64,000 nucleotides of DNA from Cladocopium goreaui (GCA_947184155.2 CAMXCT020001029.1:62001-126000); one strand, 5' to 3'; positions 23,901 through 36,195 are shown, counted from the first letter of the stretch. The notes: a model not told the origin generated them from the letters alone. Numbers and translations are program-made.

Positions 23901-26900
23901 GAGAGCTTGACAAAGATCGGAGATGTGGTTGGAAAGGTAGAAATCCTGGTAGGAGCTCCAAATTTGGATCATGTTGGGATGGTTGAACAGTAGAGAAGAC
24001 TTTGGGGATCCATTGCCACTACATCGTTGGGCCACAGCCACATTGGGGTTCCTTGACAATAAGGACTCCCGATATCACCCAAATTAGTCATCCATTTTCA
24101 ACCATACCCATTTACTCATTTCTGGTTGATAAAATCCTCTAAAACCATCATTGTGGTTGGTTGAATATGTTGAATCACAAAACCATGACTTGGAGTATGC
24201 GCCACTATCATTTTCCATGATCATTTCCCCACTTTATCATGGGGATCCACGAATCTTGAGACAAACAAATATTCATCATGGTATTGGTCAGATCCTCACT
24301 TTTGATGATTAAATCCTCATTGTGGCAGGTTGAACCCATACTCATACTCTTCATGGTTAAATCATGCTGAATCCCCATTTTTCCTGGGAAAAATTATGGA
24401 CAACATGGTAACTGGCTGGTAAATCCGACATCGAAAACAGTCGAAAATGTCAGGACTTCGTCTTCCACCCAGGCTTCCTGGCGCTGTGGCCCGGGAAGAC
24501 GGGTGAGGTGGAGGTGACGCTGCGGAGCCGTGGCGTGGGCAAGTACAGTGCGCTCTTGGAGGATGGATTGGATGGATTGGATGGATTGGGCATGACTTGG
24601 CGGAGTCGAAATTTGCAGGAAAAATCGCCTACGAATGGGGGACTGTTTATTTTTAGGGTTCCTTTTGATCTTTTGGGAATGTAGTATGGCTGTTGATGGA
24701 TGAACATCGCACTGTGGCAGGCTGTGGGCTTCAATTCTCTGCACGCGCAGTGTTTGGAAGTGTTTGCTTCCGTGCAACTCCCGTTCCCCAGTCGCAACAG
24801 GAGTACGATGGATTATTTGATACTGGTGACAGTGGCAGCGAGAACAGTTTTAGGCTTTAGGGATGCGGCCCGTCAGAGTACGAAGCCGAGGCTTGTCCGG
24901 ATCAACACACATCATGCCCCTCTGCAGCACTGAAGGATGCAACCGTTCATTATTCCGCCTTGCCTTGGGTGAATTTTCGTGCGACCCCCAAGTTGGTAGA
25001 TGAACATCCCAACATAGTCCATGCCACTATCCGACCAGGGGAAGACGGGCAAGACAGTAAAACGAAACCTGACCTGCGCCCACCATCGCCCACCTTCGTT
25101 TGGCCTGCCGCAAGATTCTTCCCTTTGATTTGTCAATGATTGAAGCTTCCAAGGCGCACTTCCCGGTCACATATCTCAGGAGCGCTTCTCCCAACATAAT
25201 GTGGATCTGTTGAAGCATGGTGGCCCTGGTGGCCCCAAGCAGGTTGGTCACTTGGTTCCCTGAAATGGACCATCAAATGGTCAAGCTTTGCAGATCCTAA
25301 GCGGAGATACACGCAGCAATGGCCACAGGACTGCGTCTGCACCCATGGAAGTCGAACTGCGCAATGAGTCGGAAATGCCTGCGAACTTCAACTGGAACAT
25401 ACCTGTGAACATGGAAGCATGCCACTTGGTGAGAAGATGTGAGAAGGTTGCCAGGTTGATCTCACTTCTGTCGCGATGTTTTGGGTCGCGGAAGTTGCTT
25501 GCAAGATCCAGTTACGCCATAAATTCAGGCAGCAAACGCGCCCAGAAGCCGAGGTTTGGAATGCCAAATTCAGCCAGTGCAGGCAGGATGTTGATGGCGC
25601 CGGAGGGGTGGCTTGGATCGGCTTGGCATCATATCACTTGTGCTATGCGTTGCCCCTGCCAGGGACATATTCCGCCCAGAGGAAGGCAGCTATGCACGGT
25701 GATTGCGGTGCCATCCAATCTGGTGGAAGACGGAGGTCCGCCGCATGCTGTTTTCTTATTGCTTTCTCCTGTTCGGCTTCAGTGTTCTCGGCATCTCACA
25801 TTTTATCATAATTCAATATAATTCATCTAATTGGCGCGGAACATTTTCTCCGCGACAGGCAGAGCATGCTTGCCATGTCAGCTCTTTGTTGAAGAAATCC
25901 TGCAGCCCTTGGAGCTTCTCGGTGTGAAACTGCAATTGGCATAGGAAAGACCCAGCACTAGCTAGCATGTACTAGCTACCGGCAAGAATGTAGTAAAGAA
26001 CATGAAGATTTTACTATGATTTGCTGATTTACGTGCCTGCTGTTCATGGTCCATTTTGCCACTAAGAACTTAACATGATTTACTAGGCCTCGGCTGCTAT
26101 TGGCAGGTTGCGCGTCACTGCCGTGGTCTACGGATGTGAAGTGGACTATGCTGTGGTAGAGCCTGGTGATTTACCCCCAGAGATTGTGCTACAGCCCCGG
26201 CAGCCAGGGGAATCTGCCTGTGATCCCAGAGGGACCTACATGATCACCACAGGCCGTGCGCCTCGAAAAATGCCCATTGTGGACTTTGGGAATCTGCCAC
26301 TACAAAAGGCCAAGGTGACGCATGTGGTGCTCTACAATCGAACGGGCATTGCCACGCCTTTCAGCTGCTGGGCTGATTTACACGGCGAACTGTTGAGATA
26401 CCATGAGATACCGTGTCGCTTCCTGTAGTAAGATATACAATGATATACAAGTTACAAGATGTTACAAGTAGTAAGTAATCCTCGATGATTTGACCTTGTG
26501 GCCTCGTAGAACAGCAGCATCAGCAGCTACATAAATCGACATACAACGAACATCAGTGAACACAGGTCAGCGAGTGGTCAGCAGGTATCACTTGAGAGTC
26601 ACGCACTCTTTCGGGACAAAGGATGACAAAGGATGACACAGGTTGACAAAGTCCATCCATGCCCATCCAATGTACCCAAAGGATCCCGCTTGAGTTGAGC
26701 CATAGCCACATGGATGGCACTGGGCTGAGGTGCAAAGATCGAGAAGAATCCGGCCTTTGATCCTCTGGTGAAGGGCAGAAAGATTGGTGACTACCTGGAT
26801 GCGGCCACTCGCATGTATGCTCTCATCAATCAATCAGGCAGGGGCATGCTGGAGCCATTGCCTTTCAACATTAGTGGCATATAAAGGGATATATAACACA

Positions 26901-29900
26901 TAAATATAAAATAATATAAATATAATCATAAATAAATAAATAAATAAATAAATACATTATATATATATATATGTATACATATGTATGTATATATATATAT
27001 TTGTGGATCAGAATTGGGAGCCCAATGATTAGCCTGCAAGTTCGGTCATTCGGTCATGGAAGACTAGCTAATTTTTAGATGTTTTCATGGTAAGTTTTGG
27101 TAAATGATGTTCATCCAAGAATTTGATTGATTTCAACTTGTGGCCACATTTCCACGGGCTTTTGTGTAGTATGTCTCTGCACCTTACCAATGCATGCACA
27201 CGGTGTGCACACCGGTTTTGTTAGGCGGTGCTGAACCCGATGAAGATACTCTCAAGCAGACCTTTGAAAGTTCGCCGCAGCCTGCTGGTGCCGGGAACGA
27301 TGAAGATGGCAAGCCGCTTGACTCAGCGCGTACCGCAAAGCATCAAAATCTGCAAACGTTTGAATGGCATGCACCTTTGGCAACCACAGAGGGATGGGCA
27401 GGTCAAGCAGACAAGACAAGCTTGAGGGAGTGGTATGGTTCTGTGAGCATTTCTGACCGGCTGCAGGGTCAAAGTGAAGAAATTGAAGTCTCTCGGATGC
27501 AGCAGTTGGATGGAGTTGGATGCTGTTGGATGCAATTGGTCATTTGTTCCCTGAGATCCTTCATGATCCTTTCATTCTTTATATAGTGCTTCTTGGGGCG
27601 GATCTAGAGCCTACGGCTCCATTTGTCAGGAGCAGCTTGAATAAGACGAAGAAGACCAGCACCAAAAAGAAGAAGTGCTGCCATCATGTTAAATGATGGC
27701 CAGCGACGATACGGGTATTGAAAAATCTTGAGAACCAGGTTTTCATTCGATCCGTGGTTGCAGCTCGTGGATGATTGCCAGGTGGATTCTGGATGATAAG
27801 CATGAGCGTCAGGTGCGGGTTTTCATGGTTTTCAACGTTTGGGAATGGAATGCCCTCCAGATGTTTTCCGATCTCACCCATCATTTTTTTTTTCGCGGTG
27901 ATTCTGCAGAGAAGATGCAACAGCAACCTGATTTATGATATTTATGCGGTGACACTGCCGACAGGCTTTCAGAAGCAGCTTTGGAGCCGATTTCGCCAAA
28001 CAGAAAGAAATGAAAGAACAGGGAAGGGTCGGGACCCCAGCTGGCGCAGGCACACATGTATAAACCTTGTTTATCCTGGTTGAAATTTGGAAGTCCATGG
28101 CCCCTCACCTGTTTTCTTACCTGAACTTGTAAATGTTGTTCTCCATTACCCATTATCATTCTCGCTGTACTACGCGGCTATGCGCATTACTATATAATGG
28201 TTGTTAGATAGGATATGGCCGTAACCACCGCATTTGCAGATGGCCTTGAAAGCTGGCCGGGGTTTTGCCACTTGGCTGCAGCAACTGAACACCAGTGGAG
28301 GGGGCATGTGTTTCTGATGTGATTTTTATGATTGGGACATGGGAACTTTGAGGCAGTGAAGGTGAGTCCAACAAGCGATTGGCTTCAACCATTCAGCACC
28401 TCCTGCTGCACTGGCTGCTTTTTTTTTTGTCAGTTGGCATAGCTTACATCAAGAGTTTCCATCCGTTTCATGTTGGGCATCAGCAGGTACCGCCGTGCTC
28501 GCTCTGACCTCTTTCAGTGATCTGCCCGGGCTGATGGAAGACGACGCTTGGTGATTTGGGAATCCAGCCTGGCCTGGAAAATCCGGTGTCGTATTGACAG
28601 TCATTGACAAATTAGATTGCCAGCCCACAATCCCCCCCAGTTCGAACATTTTAGACGTATATTTGGAAGTGATATGACATGATATGATCGACTGCCACTG
28701 GATGGTGGCACATGATTTTGCATCATGTGACTCCCACCACAGATATGTGATCAGTCCATGTCAGTCTCAGGCTATCGCTGATCAGATTGTCAACTGACCG
28801 ACCCATCATCTGTCTCATTGGATGTCTCCCAGAACTGATGGGAAAATTTGCAGGGAAGCCCTACAAATGGGTGGTAAAAAACCATAGTTTCCTGTTGAGT
28901 TTCCCTTCAATCCATCCATTGAATTACATTCTGTTGGACTGCACCAGAGCCAAGGAGCTGATTCTCACTCTGCGCGAGCTTCCTGGTCACGCTGATGGTG
29001 AAGTATTCCGGATTCCCCTGCGCCTGCAATCGATGCTCGGCTCTGACTCAGAAGAACCAGGGAGGGGCAAGATGCAAGATGATACAAAGTAGAAACTACC
29101 TATAAACTTATAAACATCTACGAGATTCTACAAGATAAATGCGACGGCTGGATTCTTGACAACCAGTTGGGCTGTCTGGGTTTGACTGACAGACTGACCA
29201 TGGTCAGCCAATGTCAGCCACTCAAGGTATGGCAATCCCTTGTACCTTCCGGACCAGCAGGTGGGACTCAACACCTTGGCGCTACCTCCCAGGTGGGATC
29301 CTATTGCAGCCAGTTGTGTATTTTTGGATCCTTTTTTCCCCCGGCCCCTCAAGATTACAGAATTCCATCAGCTTCGTATGACCTTTCGAAAATTCAGAAC
29401 CATGTTCTCTTTTGTTTGCGACTGAAATCCTTTGAACAGCTTTGACCGTTTTCCACGATAATCTCAGCTACGGAAGTCGTGTGCTCCGTGTGCTCTGGCA
29501 ATGGCTGGCCTTCACCACATCTTCGACCAGGCTGAGCTGCGGCGTGACGGTGCCGGCGGAGAAGCAGCTGGTGCGCCGTTTCAAGGTGGGGAACAACTCA
29601 GCGGCACGCGTGGTGGTCAGCTGGAAGGCACTGAGCTGCTGGGAATGGGTTAGAATGGGATGCTGGGAAAAATGTAAAGCAATGGAACCAATTTTCAAAC
29701 CTGTTTCAGGGTCCAGTGTCTGGGAAGGCGCGTGTACTCGAAGTGTAGAGTTGTGATGAGTTGTGCGTTTGAATGGATAGATCGGATATTTTTTGGGGTC
29801 AGTCAATTTGAATTCCACCACTTCAGGCATTTCCCAAGTCGCAGCTGGAGAACATGGCGGAAGATCGCAACATGATCCATGTGGCCCTTTGTGGCCGAAG

Positions 29901-32900
29901 TCCTGACATCAAGGATCCCTTCATCGTGGAGCCAAAGAAGGAAGACCCAAACAAGGCCGAAGAGCATCGAGCATCGAGCTGCGATGTGTGGGGAGAATCA
30001 CCCCAAAATGATCTCCGAAATGGATCAAAATGACCCACAACCACTTTGGGCCAAAATTTGTAGTTCTTGCAGTGCTGAAATCTAATTTTGCGCCAACGAC
30101 TACCAGCGGCCGCAGGATGTGCTTCAGCTCAAAGTGGAGGAAGAAAAACCGGTGGACGATGAGGAGCCTGACCCAGATGAACCTTTCAACTTTAAGATTT
30201 GGTCAGCACCACCTCCAGAACCCTGGATTTGCTGACATCTTTTGCCATGATTTTACAGTATATCATTTCCCGTTGTTGGCAAGTCCCTCATTTAGCAAAT
30301 TTTGCCGTTTGAATCCATAATATCAATCACAAACAGCATCCATGTGGTAAAATTATGTATATATATATAAATTGATTGCAACTCAGGAAATCGAAGATCC
30401 ATTTTCCCTCTCCGGCGGCCGCCTTCCAATGGTAATTGAGCCATCAGAAGCCATAGTCTCTTGGCAGAAGTAACAAAAGGAACTCATACGAACTCACAAG
30501 CTCCGAGTACTGGTGGAAAAGGGCAAGCTAATCTCAAGCAATTTCAAATGGCACAGGGGGCTTAATCCCCGATCTATTTGGGGATTACCATGGATTAATA
30601 ATGATTACATTGGACTACCTATATGAGACTGTCATTTTGATACGTGTTTTGGGATGTTTTGGAACCCTCACATCACCATCGAATCCTTGCCAAGTTGACT
30701 GCCGAGGTCCCAGAGCATGGCACCGCCACTTTCACTGTGACCATGACCTGCATGAAAGCGACACTGACTGCGGCCAATAACTATCGCTATACCCTGATCG
30801 GAGACTGCCGCTGGACATATCCAGTTTACATCAGTTTAGAGTTTATATCAGTTTATTTACTTTTAATATCTTTTAAACTTTACATTTTGCATTTGCCTTT
30901 TTTACATTTACCTTTCCACCTGAACATACCTGAGCAAAGCAGGTAGTGGAAGATAATGGAAGTGTTGGAATCCTGGATGGTTGAAAGATTGAAGATAGGG
31001 AAGTTCCACTTCGATGCTTGTGGGTTGATGGAAGTGGTGTGAGGGTTCCCTCCATTTGAGTTCACTTGCCAGAATCGAACCCACACACAAACCTATGCAC
31101 CATGATGGATTTGCTGGGTGGTTTCAAACTGTTTCAACATGTTTCAAACATTTGGATAGAAATAAATAAATAAATAAATATATATATACACATGTGTGTG
31201 TAATATATATATACGCATATATTTTGGCATTTCCATCATGTCCATCCCTATGGGAAAATATCGGACATGTGATCCCAATTAAATTGACTGACCACTATTC
31301 TTCAAAGAGGGGCTGGAAACATGTTGAAACATCTAGCAACCCTGGTATGTTTTTGTTTTGTTGGCCGGTTCCCAGTTCCCACCGGCCTTGCCATCCGTTG
31401 CAGTTGTTGCAGCGTTGCCGGTGAGGTCGCTTCACCGCAGACCGCGAGGAGCGCCTGGCCTTTGCGGAAACCAATCCGGACGAGGAGTACGATGACGTGG
31501 TGCCGCAGGAGGCATACGTTCCACGGCGAAGATGGGCGAAGTGGAGGGAAAGCATCGGAAGCGTAGATGTATCAGTTCCCGTTGTATCTTCGGGGTGGGA
31601 GCTTCAAAGACAGGGTGTACATGGATGTATATTAGCTCAAATAGTGTAGTGGACAAAACTGGAAAAAAGATGAACAAAACATGAATGACAACAGTGCCGA
31701 AGATGATTGGAATTTGTTTATATAGTCCTCGGGGGAGGGACGAACCGTTCCCAAGTTTAAAAAACTGTTTGAGAAACTCTTTGTGAAGGCTATGGAGAGA
31801 GAAATATAACTCTATCTACACTATCTATCTGTCTGTCTGTCTGCCTGCCTGCCTGCCTGCCTGCCTGTCTGCCTGCCTGCCTGTCTGTCTGTCTGTCTGT
31901 CTTTTATCTATGTATGGTATGGTATGGTATGGTATGCTATGCTATGCTATTGTATGGTATGGTATGGCATGGTATGGTATCTAATGTTATGCAATGCAAT
32001 GCAATATAATTATGTAAATGTAATGTATGTATGTACATATAGATATATGATATATGACAAATAAATATGTACATATATGATATATATATATATGTATATC
32101 AATATATATATATATTATCTATCGCCTATATGCACATAGATATATCATATTGTGCCTGTCATTCATATACTTCATGACTTCCCATCAGATTGTCTTGCAG
32201 CAACTTTCAAACGTTCGCTGTTTTGACTAAGGTGGCCCCCTCTCAAGATGAGCAGGTGAAAGCCCTGCCGGACATCGAGCTGGACGGAGAGACTCTGGTG
32301 GACGACGACTCGGACATGGAGGAAACCGCGCAAGAAAAGAAGGAACATGCCATTGAGGCTCAGAAGAGCAGAATTCACTGCACATTTAGGGCCTCACAGT
32401 GTTTATGATGGGTAGGATCGGGAGAATCATCTCAAAAACATAGTTCATTTTTGGTTTGGGATGGTTTGGGAATTATTTGGGTTGGATTTGGAGGTCTGAT
32501 TAGGGCCCAACATTGGGGATTTTTAACGGTTTTGAGGCGGGATGTGTGTTGGGATGCAGGAGGATTTCAGCAGCAACCGTCCGTGTTTGGCAGGTGCCCC
32601 CGCCCATGGAAGCCACCAAAAAGCAGAAACCCAAAAGAACCTTGGCACCTCCGCCTCAGCCACTGGCAGTGGAACCTTGGTTACCTTGGATCCGCTTTCT
32701 GCATCTTTCTGCTGTTCAGCAAGCTACCGTGCTGAATGCTGAATGTCATTAGTCTTTTCCTTGAATCCTTTGGCAAGAATCTCCAAAAGCACGTCCTAGA
32801 GGTGCATTCATAATGTGACTGATGTGCGTACTGAGGAGCCTCAGCTGGATGTGCTTGCAACCATTGTCATCGATTGCGTTGGTGATTGCGTTTTGCCACG

Positions 32901-35642
32901 CTTGACGGTGGACAAGAAGGGCAATCCGGATGTTGAGGAATTCCCTGCACAGAACAAGGATGGCCCAAACGCGAAACGCTTATAAATCGGACAGATGCAA
33001 CTGCAGCGAGGGTGTCAGGCATTTGCTTTCTGATACTGACCTGAAGCAAGAAGAAAACCAAGAAGCTGCCTCTTGTGAAGTGGGGTTTAAACCCAAATAT
33101 ATAATACCAAATCTATCCAAATCTGGCAGCATCAAATTATCCAAACACAGTTGGCGCCCCACATGACCCAGCACAACACAATATAAGACAGAAAAAACCT
33201 GATCACTGGGCATCTGAAGATACCTAAAGCATCAGTTGGCCAGGAGCAGGATGACATTGGTTCCTCCACCGAGCCGCCCGTCTTGAACGCCCCAGTCTTC
33301 AAGTTCACCTGGCCAGCCATGCAGCAGGATGGCCCCAACAGTGGCACCGGCGTTGTGCAGGGAGGTGCTGCGGGTGGACAGCAAGCACCTGGCATCACGC
33401 TGTGTCAGGTGCGTCAGATCAGCTTCTCCAACGACAACGCGTCCAAGGTCACGTGCCGCTTCAGAACCGATGGACCCTTCAAGATCCAACTGATTCAGCA
33501 ACCAGGACATCATCCGGTGCAGAACAGCCGCCCAGTGGGCTCTAAGTCACGAAAACAGGAGGAGGATGAGATCAAGGGGAGGCTCTTCGTGCTGTCAAAG
33601 TGGGAAACCATCACTCTGCATGTGGCCTTCATTCCTGAGCAAATCCCTGCTTCTGAGTGGCACCACTATCTCACTCGCCATGAGCATGTCTTCAAAGGCG
33701 ATTTGATTGTGGAGTATCCTCGCGAGACATCTGGCGAAAGCACCACGCATAAGGATGCGTTGGTTCCGAAACAATGCCACACATTCCAAAATCACATTAT
33801 TGTTTGCCAAGTTCTCGTTTTTTTGACGGGCTTGCCATGCTATCCTGCCATTTGTTTTCTCAAACAATTGTCATATTTTTGAATGTCTGCCGCCATGTGC
33901 AGGATGATCTGCAGCGGATACATTTGGTGGGCACTGCGCGTCGCCCTGCAGTGCGAATCCACTTGGTGCCCAACGAGTTTGACCGTCCGTTGCGCCTGGA
34001 AAGGGCTGAGAGGCCGCCGTGGTCCGAACCCATGCCACTGATGGTGGAGTTTGGCTACACCCACATCACCAGTTCAGTGACACGTTCGCGAACTGTCCTG
34101 ATTTCCAACGTCACCAACATGTTGGCCAAATGGTCCCTAGCACACGTGGGTCGCAAGCGACGCGCAGCACCCATCATTGGGTCCACTCTGCCAGAGGAGG
34201 AGGAGTTCCGAGCGCTGGATGACAAAGATGCCTTTGAGTTCGAGATCAGTGGTGGGGAGCTCCCAGGACGACGGGGATTTCAGCCCAGAAACCCTAGATG
34301 CAACCGGGAAGTCATAGGTTTAAGAAGTCTGTTGAGACTGGAAACGGTTTCGCAGGAAGATTAGAATTAGAAGATGGGAAGATGGCCGACACGGTATTGG
34401 TTTAGGATATGCGAATATACAAGCCAAACACATGGGGATGAACTGGCGACGTTCATCCACAATTTTACACCTTAAACTTAAACCAAACTAGTCTAGTGAA
34501 TTACAACATATTACAACCCAGTTTTTGTTCTTTCATGCATCCTTTCCGAAAAAAAATGGATCCTGTTTATAGAATGATCGTAGAATCGTATTTTATACCC
34601 CCTCCCCCTCCCTTCCCTGTTCCATCGTTTGGTTTTTGCAGCCTGCCACTCAACCAAAGGTGAACCGTTGGTTTGGGCCCCAGCAGTTTGAACTCCTGGG
34701 TGGTTTCAAGTTTCCGCTATTTCTGGGGGGTTTGAGAACGACCGTAACCATCCACAAGATACACAAGTTTGCCTGAGTCTGCCTTAGTTGGTCGTTAATT
34801 AGCGACATGTTTCAATTGTTCCCAATCCCAATCCCATGTTTCAATACGAACCACTCGTTTTAGCCATGGATTTTTCCATGGCTCAAGACCACCCTATGTC
34901 TGTTTTCCCAGGGATTTTCCGGGGGCCCTTCACTGCCGTAACCTGCCGCAGCGCCAGGACCTTCCAAAGATGGCTTGGTCCCAGGCTCCGAGGAGCGGCT
35001 GCCCCACTGGTGCGCCAAGAGCTCGGCCGTGCCCAGGCTGCCGGCCTTTGAGGATGACGAGCGCTTCGAGCCGCAGAGGGTCGCGGCGGTTGGGGTTGGG
35101 GGTTGATGTTGAGACATGGGGCGAAACATGTTGAAACATCATAATTATAGAGCAATATGTGAGATAATCATAGATAATTGAGATATAACATATATGATAA
35201 AAAACTCATAAATGATACAAAAGGATGCAAAAGGGAAATCGAATGAAATCCACAGGTTCATGGAGATTGCAGATGATTGCAGTACAACTAGTTATAGACT
35301 TGCAGAGTGATATGGCTGGCATAAACTTAGATGAGAATGGACAGTTGGATTGAGCCGACAAAGGAATGGACCGAATACAAAAGGTTCGGGGTTACAGAAA
35401 TAGATGGTGGGTGATCCCAGATGTGCTGCATACAGTGTTCCATCCAAATACGGATGATCCCAACTGTAACTGCCTCTCACTTTGCCCAGCAGGTGAAGAT
35501 CTCCTTCCGGCCGAAGAAGAATGAGCTATACAAGTGCCGTTTCCGGGTGCAAGTTGAGAGTGGTCTGAGTGTCGACTTCATTTGTCGTGGGTGTGGTAGC
35601 TATGATGAGGAAGATGACAGCTTGGACTTCCATGAGGCATGA
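14154..35642 (+). CDS. DLEC1: DLEC1/CFAP81 orthologue, about 35 exons
   Basis: Exons read in order match animal DLEC1 (CFAP81) from near its N-terminus to its last residues. Colinear landmarks are YEDAFRELYAEK, NFLKNPRF, NYEIGGLYQ, VDCGCMLAG, VDFGNLPLQKAKVTHVVLYN, GVTVPAEKQLVRRFKVGNNS and the terminal GCGSYDEED. The family is a ciliary protein linked to the axonemal central apparatus and to microtubule/CCT function. It is built of repeated ASH (ASPM-SPD2-Hydin)/Ig-like domains with little catalytic content. Introns carry microsatellites and minisatellites. Many splice junctions can be fixed because joining restores the homologous frame, and many of these use GC donors with AG|G acceptors. The start lies upstream of 14154. 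Stop TGA is at 35640-35642. Exons between 27,000 and 29,500 are poorly resolved. Only the gene outline and the exon blocks listed separately should be used. Confidence 0.87.
14715..15060. repeat. TATG and AAAT microsatellites
   Basis: (TATG)n and (TA)n at 14735-14780, and (AAAT)n followed by TATA-rich DNA at about 14940-15055. Both lie in an early DLEC1 intron. Confidence 0.85.
16268..16318. repeat. TA-rich microsatellite
   Basis: About 50 bp of (TA)n with ATG and ATTATG interruptions, intronic. Confidence 0.85.
17030..17280. repeat. two minisatellites: GGTTCCGGAGAA and CCAGCTTCAA units
   Basis: 17030-17165 is a degenerate repeat of GGTTC(A/C)ACAGGGTTCCGGAGAA-like units. 17195-17275 holds eight or nine copies of a 10-bp unit CCAGCTTCAA, some with G in place of A. 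Both lie just before a DLEC1 exon, and the second is translated only in a spurious upstream frame. Confidence 0.85.
18272..18926 (+). CDS. DLEC1: DLEC1 exon block 2: NFLKNPRF, NYEIG and first ASH strand
   Basis: Exon 18272-about 18345 begins VNFLKNPRFLADRGGKDKG. Exon 18577-18637 encodes TPDVVLFRNYEIGGLYQIQ, followed by a GC donor at 18638. Exon 18809-about 18926 (VEFRNCTGISRRLRVLP) starts after a CAG acceptor. Joining the last two gives exactly the spacing of the family's YEIG...N...LRVLP region, which fixes both splice sites. The 3' end of the third exon is not certain. Confidence 0.82.
19571..22062 (+). CDS. DLEC1: DLEC1 exon block 3: central ASH domains
   Basis: Exons about 19571-19671 (LDPLAAVVAPGLAAHLV), 19842-19990 (QFAPSTLNDENDCITVCTE ... 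VDCGCMLAG), 20173-20603 (NNIVEMVRIQNSGGEGAFRL ...), 20844-21335 (TIEIANGGFMPMRVDWAL ...) and 21500-about 22062 (GRSCGPTISVLPRVIALPGD ...). Each junction restores the family frame: LV|VQF, LA|G, and LKV|GRSC. Donors at 19991 and 21336 are GC and that at 19672 is GT. The exons are long and carry strand patterns (VRIQN, VEIANGG, IKLRNSG) typical of successive ASH domains. Confidence 0.88.
22150..25740 (+). CDS. DLEC1: DLEC1 exon block 4
   Basis: A micro-exon near 22153-22170 (VHFGP) appears to join 22904-about 22998 (VRAHARHSLKVELSNPTEMP), since together they copy the family's FG-LR-G-K-IRN pattern. The micro-exon donor is unclear. Then come 24454-about 24560 (DFVFHPGFLALWPGKTGEVE ...), about 24936-24990 (VHYSALPWVNFRATPK), 25294-about 25405 (EVELRNESEMPANFNWNIP) and about 25650-25735 (GHIPPRGRQLCTVIAVPSN). 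Order matches the animal protein. The stretch 23,330-23,790 has frames but no clear counterpart. Confidence 0.7.
26107..26876 (+). CDS. DLEC1: DLEC1 exon block 5
   Basis: Exon 26107-about 26400 has a VTAVVYGCEVDYAV strand set, a Pro/Gln-rich linker and VDFGNLPLQKAKVTHVVLYN, one of the best family matches in the gene. Exon about 26732-26876 reads KIEKNPAFDPLVKGRKIG ... SGRGMLEPLPFNIS and matches the helical insert that follows in the animal protein. An AT microsatellite begins just after it. Confidence 0.82.
26920..27002. repeat. AAAT/TA microsatellite
   Basis: (AAAT)n followed by (TA)n with ATG interruptions, in a DLEC1 intron directly after the exon ending near 26876. Confidence 0.85.
27200..29090 (+). 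other. DLEC1 intron-rich stretch with uncertain exons
   Basis: Frames with host-like codons occur at about 27230-27400 (AEPDEDTLKQTFESSPQPAG), 27905-28000 (IYDIYAVTLPTGFQ) and 28950-29060 (LILTLRELPGHADGEVFRIP). They lie where the family has an ASH domain with a linker, but alignment by eye is weak and splice sites are not fixed. Real exons probably hide here, because the next secure exon begins at 29531. Confidence 0.35.
29531..30840 (+). CDS. DLEC1: DLEC1 exon block 6
   Basis: Exon 29531-29627 (LSCGVTVPAEKQLVRRFKVG ...) ends at a GC donor and joins 29827-about 29962 (AFPKSQLENMAEDRNMIHVA ...), giving SWK|AFPK in frame as in the family. Next are 30107-about 30220 (RPQDVLQLKVEEEKPVDDEE, acidic), 30386-about 30455 (EIEDPFSLSGGRLPMVIEP) and about 30690-30830 (LTAEVPEHGTATFTVTMT). 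The last two reproduce the family's pattern of an SPKQVVVPAGG strand followed by a Thr-rich strand. Confidence 0.82.
31150..31225. repeat. AAAT/TA microsatellite
   Basis: (AAAT)n then (TA)n with CACATG and GTGTG interruptions, in a DLEC1 intron. Its composition matches the arrays near 14,940 and 26,920. Confidence 0.85.
31430..32975 (+). CDS. DLEC1: DLEC1 exon block 7: acidic linker exons
   Basis: Exons about 31430-31520 (DREERLAFAETNPDEEYDDV), about 32225-32375 (SQDEQVKALPDIELDGETLV ... EETAQEKKEHA), 32594-about 32685 (VPPPMEATKKQKPKRTLAPP) and about 32818-32970 (EEPQLDVLATIVIDCVGDCV). The first three are a charged insertion longer than in animals. The fourth matches the family's VRPAQLSVELDYGG region. 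A 300-bp microsatellite block separates the first two. Confidence 0.7.
31815..32115. repeat. compound microsatellite CTGT/CTGC, ATGGT, TA
   Basis: Three arrays are joined without spacer: tetramers CTGT and CTGC (31820-31905), the pentamer TATGG with TATGC variants (31910-31985), and TA-rich DNA to about 32115. It lies between two acidic-linker exons of DLEC1. Confidence 0.9.
33235..34265 (+). CDS. DLEC1: DLEC1 exon block 8: C-terminal ASH domains
   Basis: Exon about 33235-33775 runs through a Gly/Gln-rich linker to VRQISFSNDNASKVTCRF and LFVLSKWETITLHVAFIPEQ. Exon 33903-about 34265 begins DDLQRIHLVGTARRPAV and contains VEFGYTHITSSVTRSRTVLI, matching the family's WVDFGTCFVSQQRVREVYL segment. 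The acceptor at 33900-33902 is CAG followed by G. The intron between them (about 33776-33902) is short. Confidence 0.87.
34642..35642 (+). CDS. DLEC1: DLEC1 exon block 9: last exons and stop
   Basis: Exons about 34642-34698 (PATQPKVNRWFGPQQFELL), about 34940-35085 (GPSKDGLVPGSEERLPHW ... FEDDERFEPQR) and 35493-35642 (VKISFRPKKNELYKCRFRVQ ... GCGSYDEEDDSLDFHEA). The last follows CAG at 35490-35492 and ends with TGA. It copies the family's closing strands, including the terminal GxGSYDE motif, so the gene's end is secure. Confidence 0.88.
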
Positions 35643-36195
35643 AAGCCATAGTAGTATTCAACGTATTCCAAATGCCCAGGTGTTCCCACCCCCTAGTAAC
35701 AGAAACCTGCATATAGGAGACCAACATGAACAGATCTAAACCATGGTTTCTGGGGGAGTGCTTAATTGAGGGGCGGGCAGTAGTATATAGTGTTTGCAAT
35801 GTTTCACCAGCAGCCAGATGTTTCACCTGTAAAATGCCGATGTTTCATCTACCATTTGTGCCTGCAAAACCGCAGGCAAAAAAAGTGAGCACATATGACA
35901 GGCGTTTGCATGAAATTGGTGCGGCTTCCTGGTTAATGCTTTGATCATGACCCTTTTACATAGTCACTTAGTCTTTTCTTCACAATGGATGCCCAACCTC
36001 AAGCAATCTCATATAGACGCTGAGAAGTGTCGTTGAAACATGTTCCAAGAGCAGTGAAAACTGCCTCAGTTAACCACATTACATATTATATCATATCATG
36101 AATGCTGATGTGACAATCAGCAGAGGCCCTATTCCGCTGCCTTTCTGTGCCAAGACCTGGACCACAGAGGCATCCGCCTGGTCCTGGTCAGCAAT
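35643..36195. other. spacer between DLEC1 and next gene; no gene seen
   Basis: Contains no frame with codon structure. An ATG upstream at 36098 is in frame with the next gene's first exon, but the signal-peptide start at 36196 is preferred. Confidence 0.4.
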
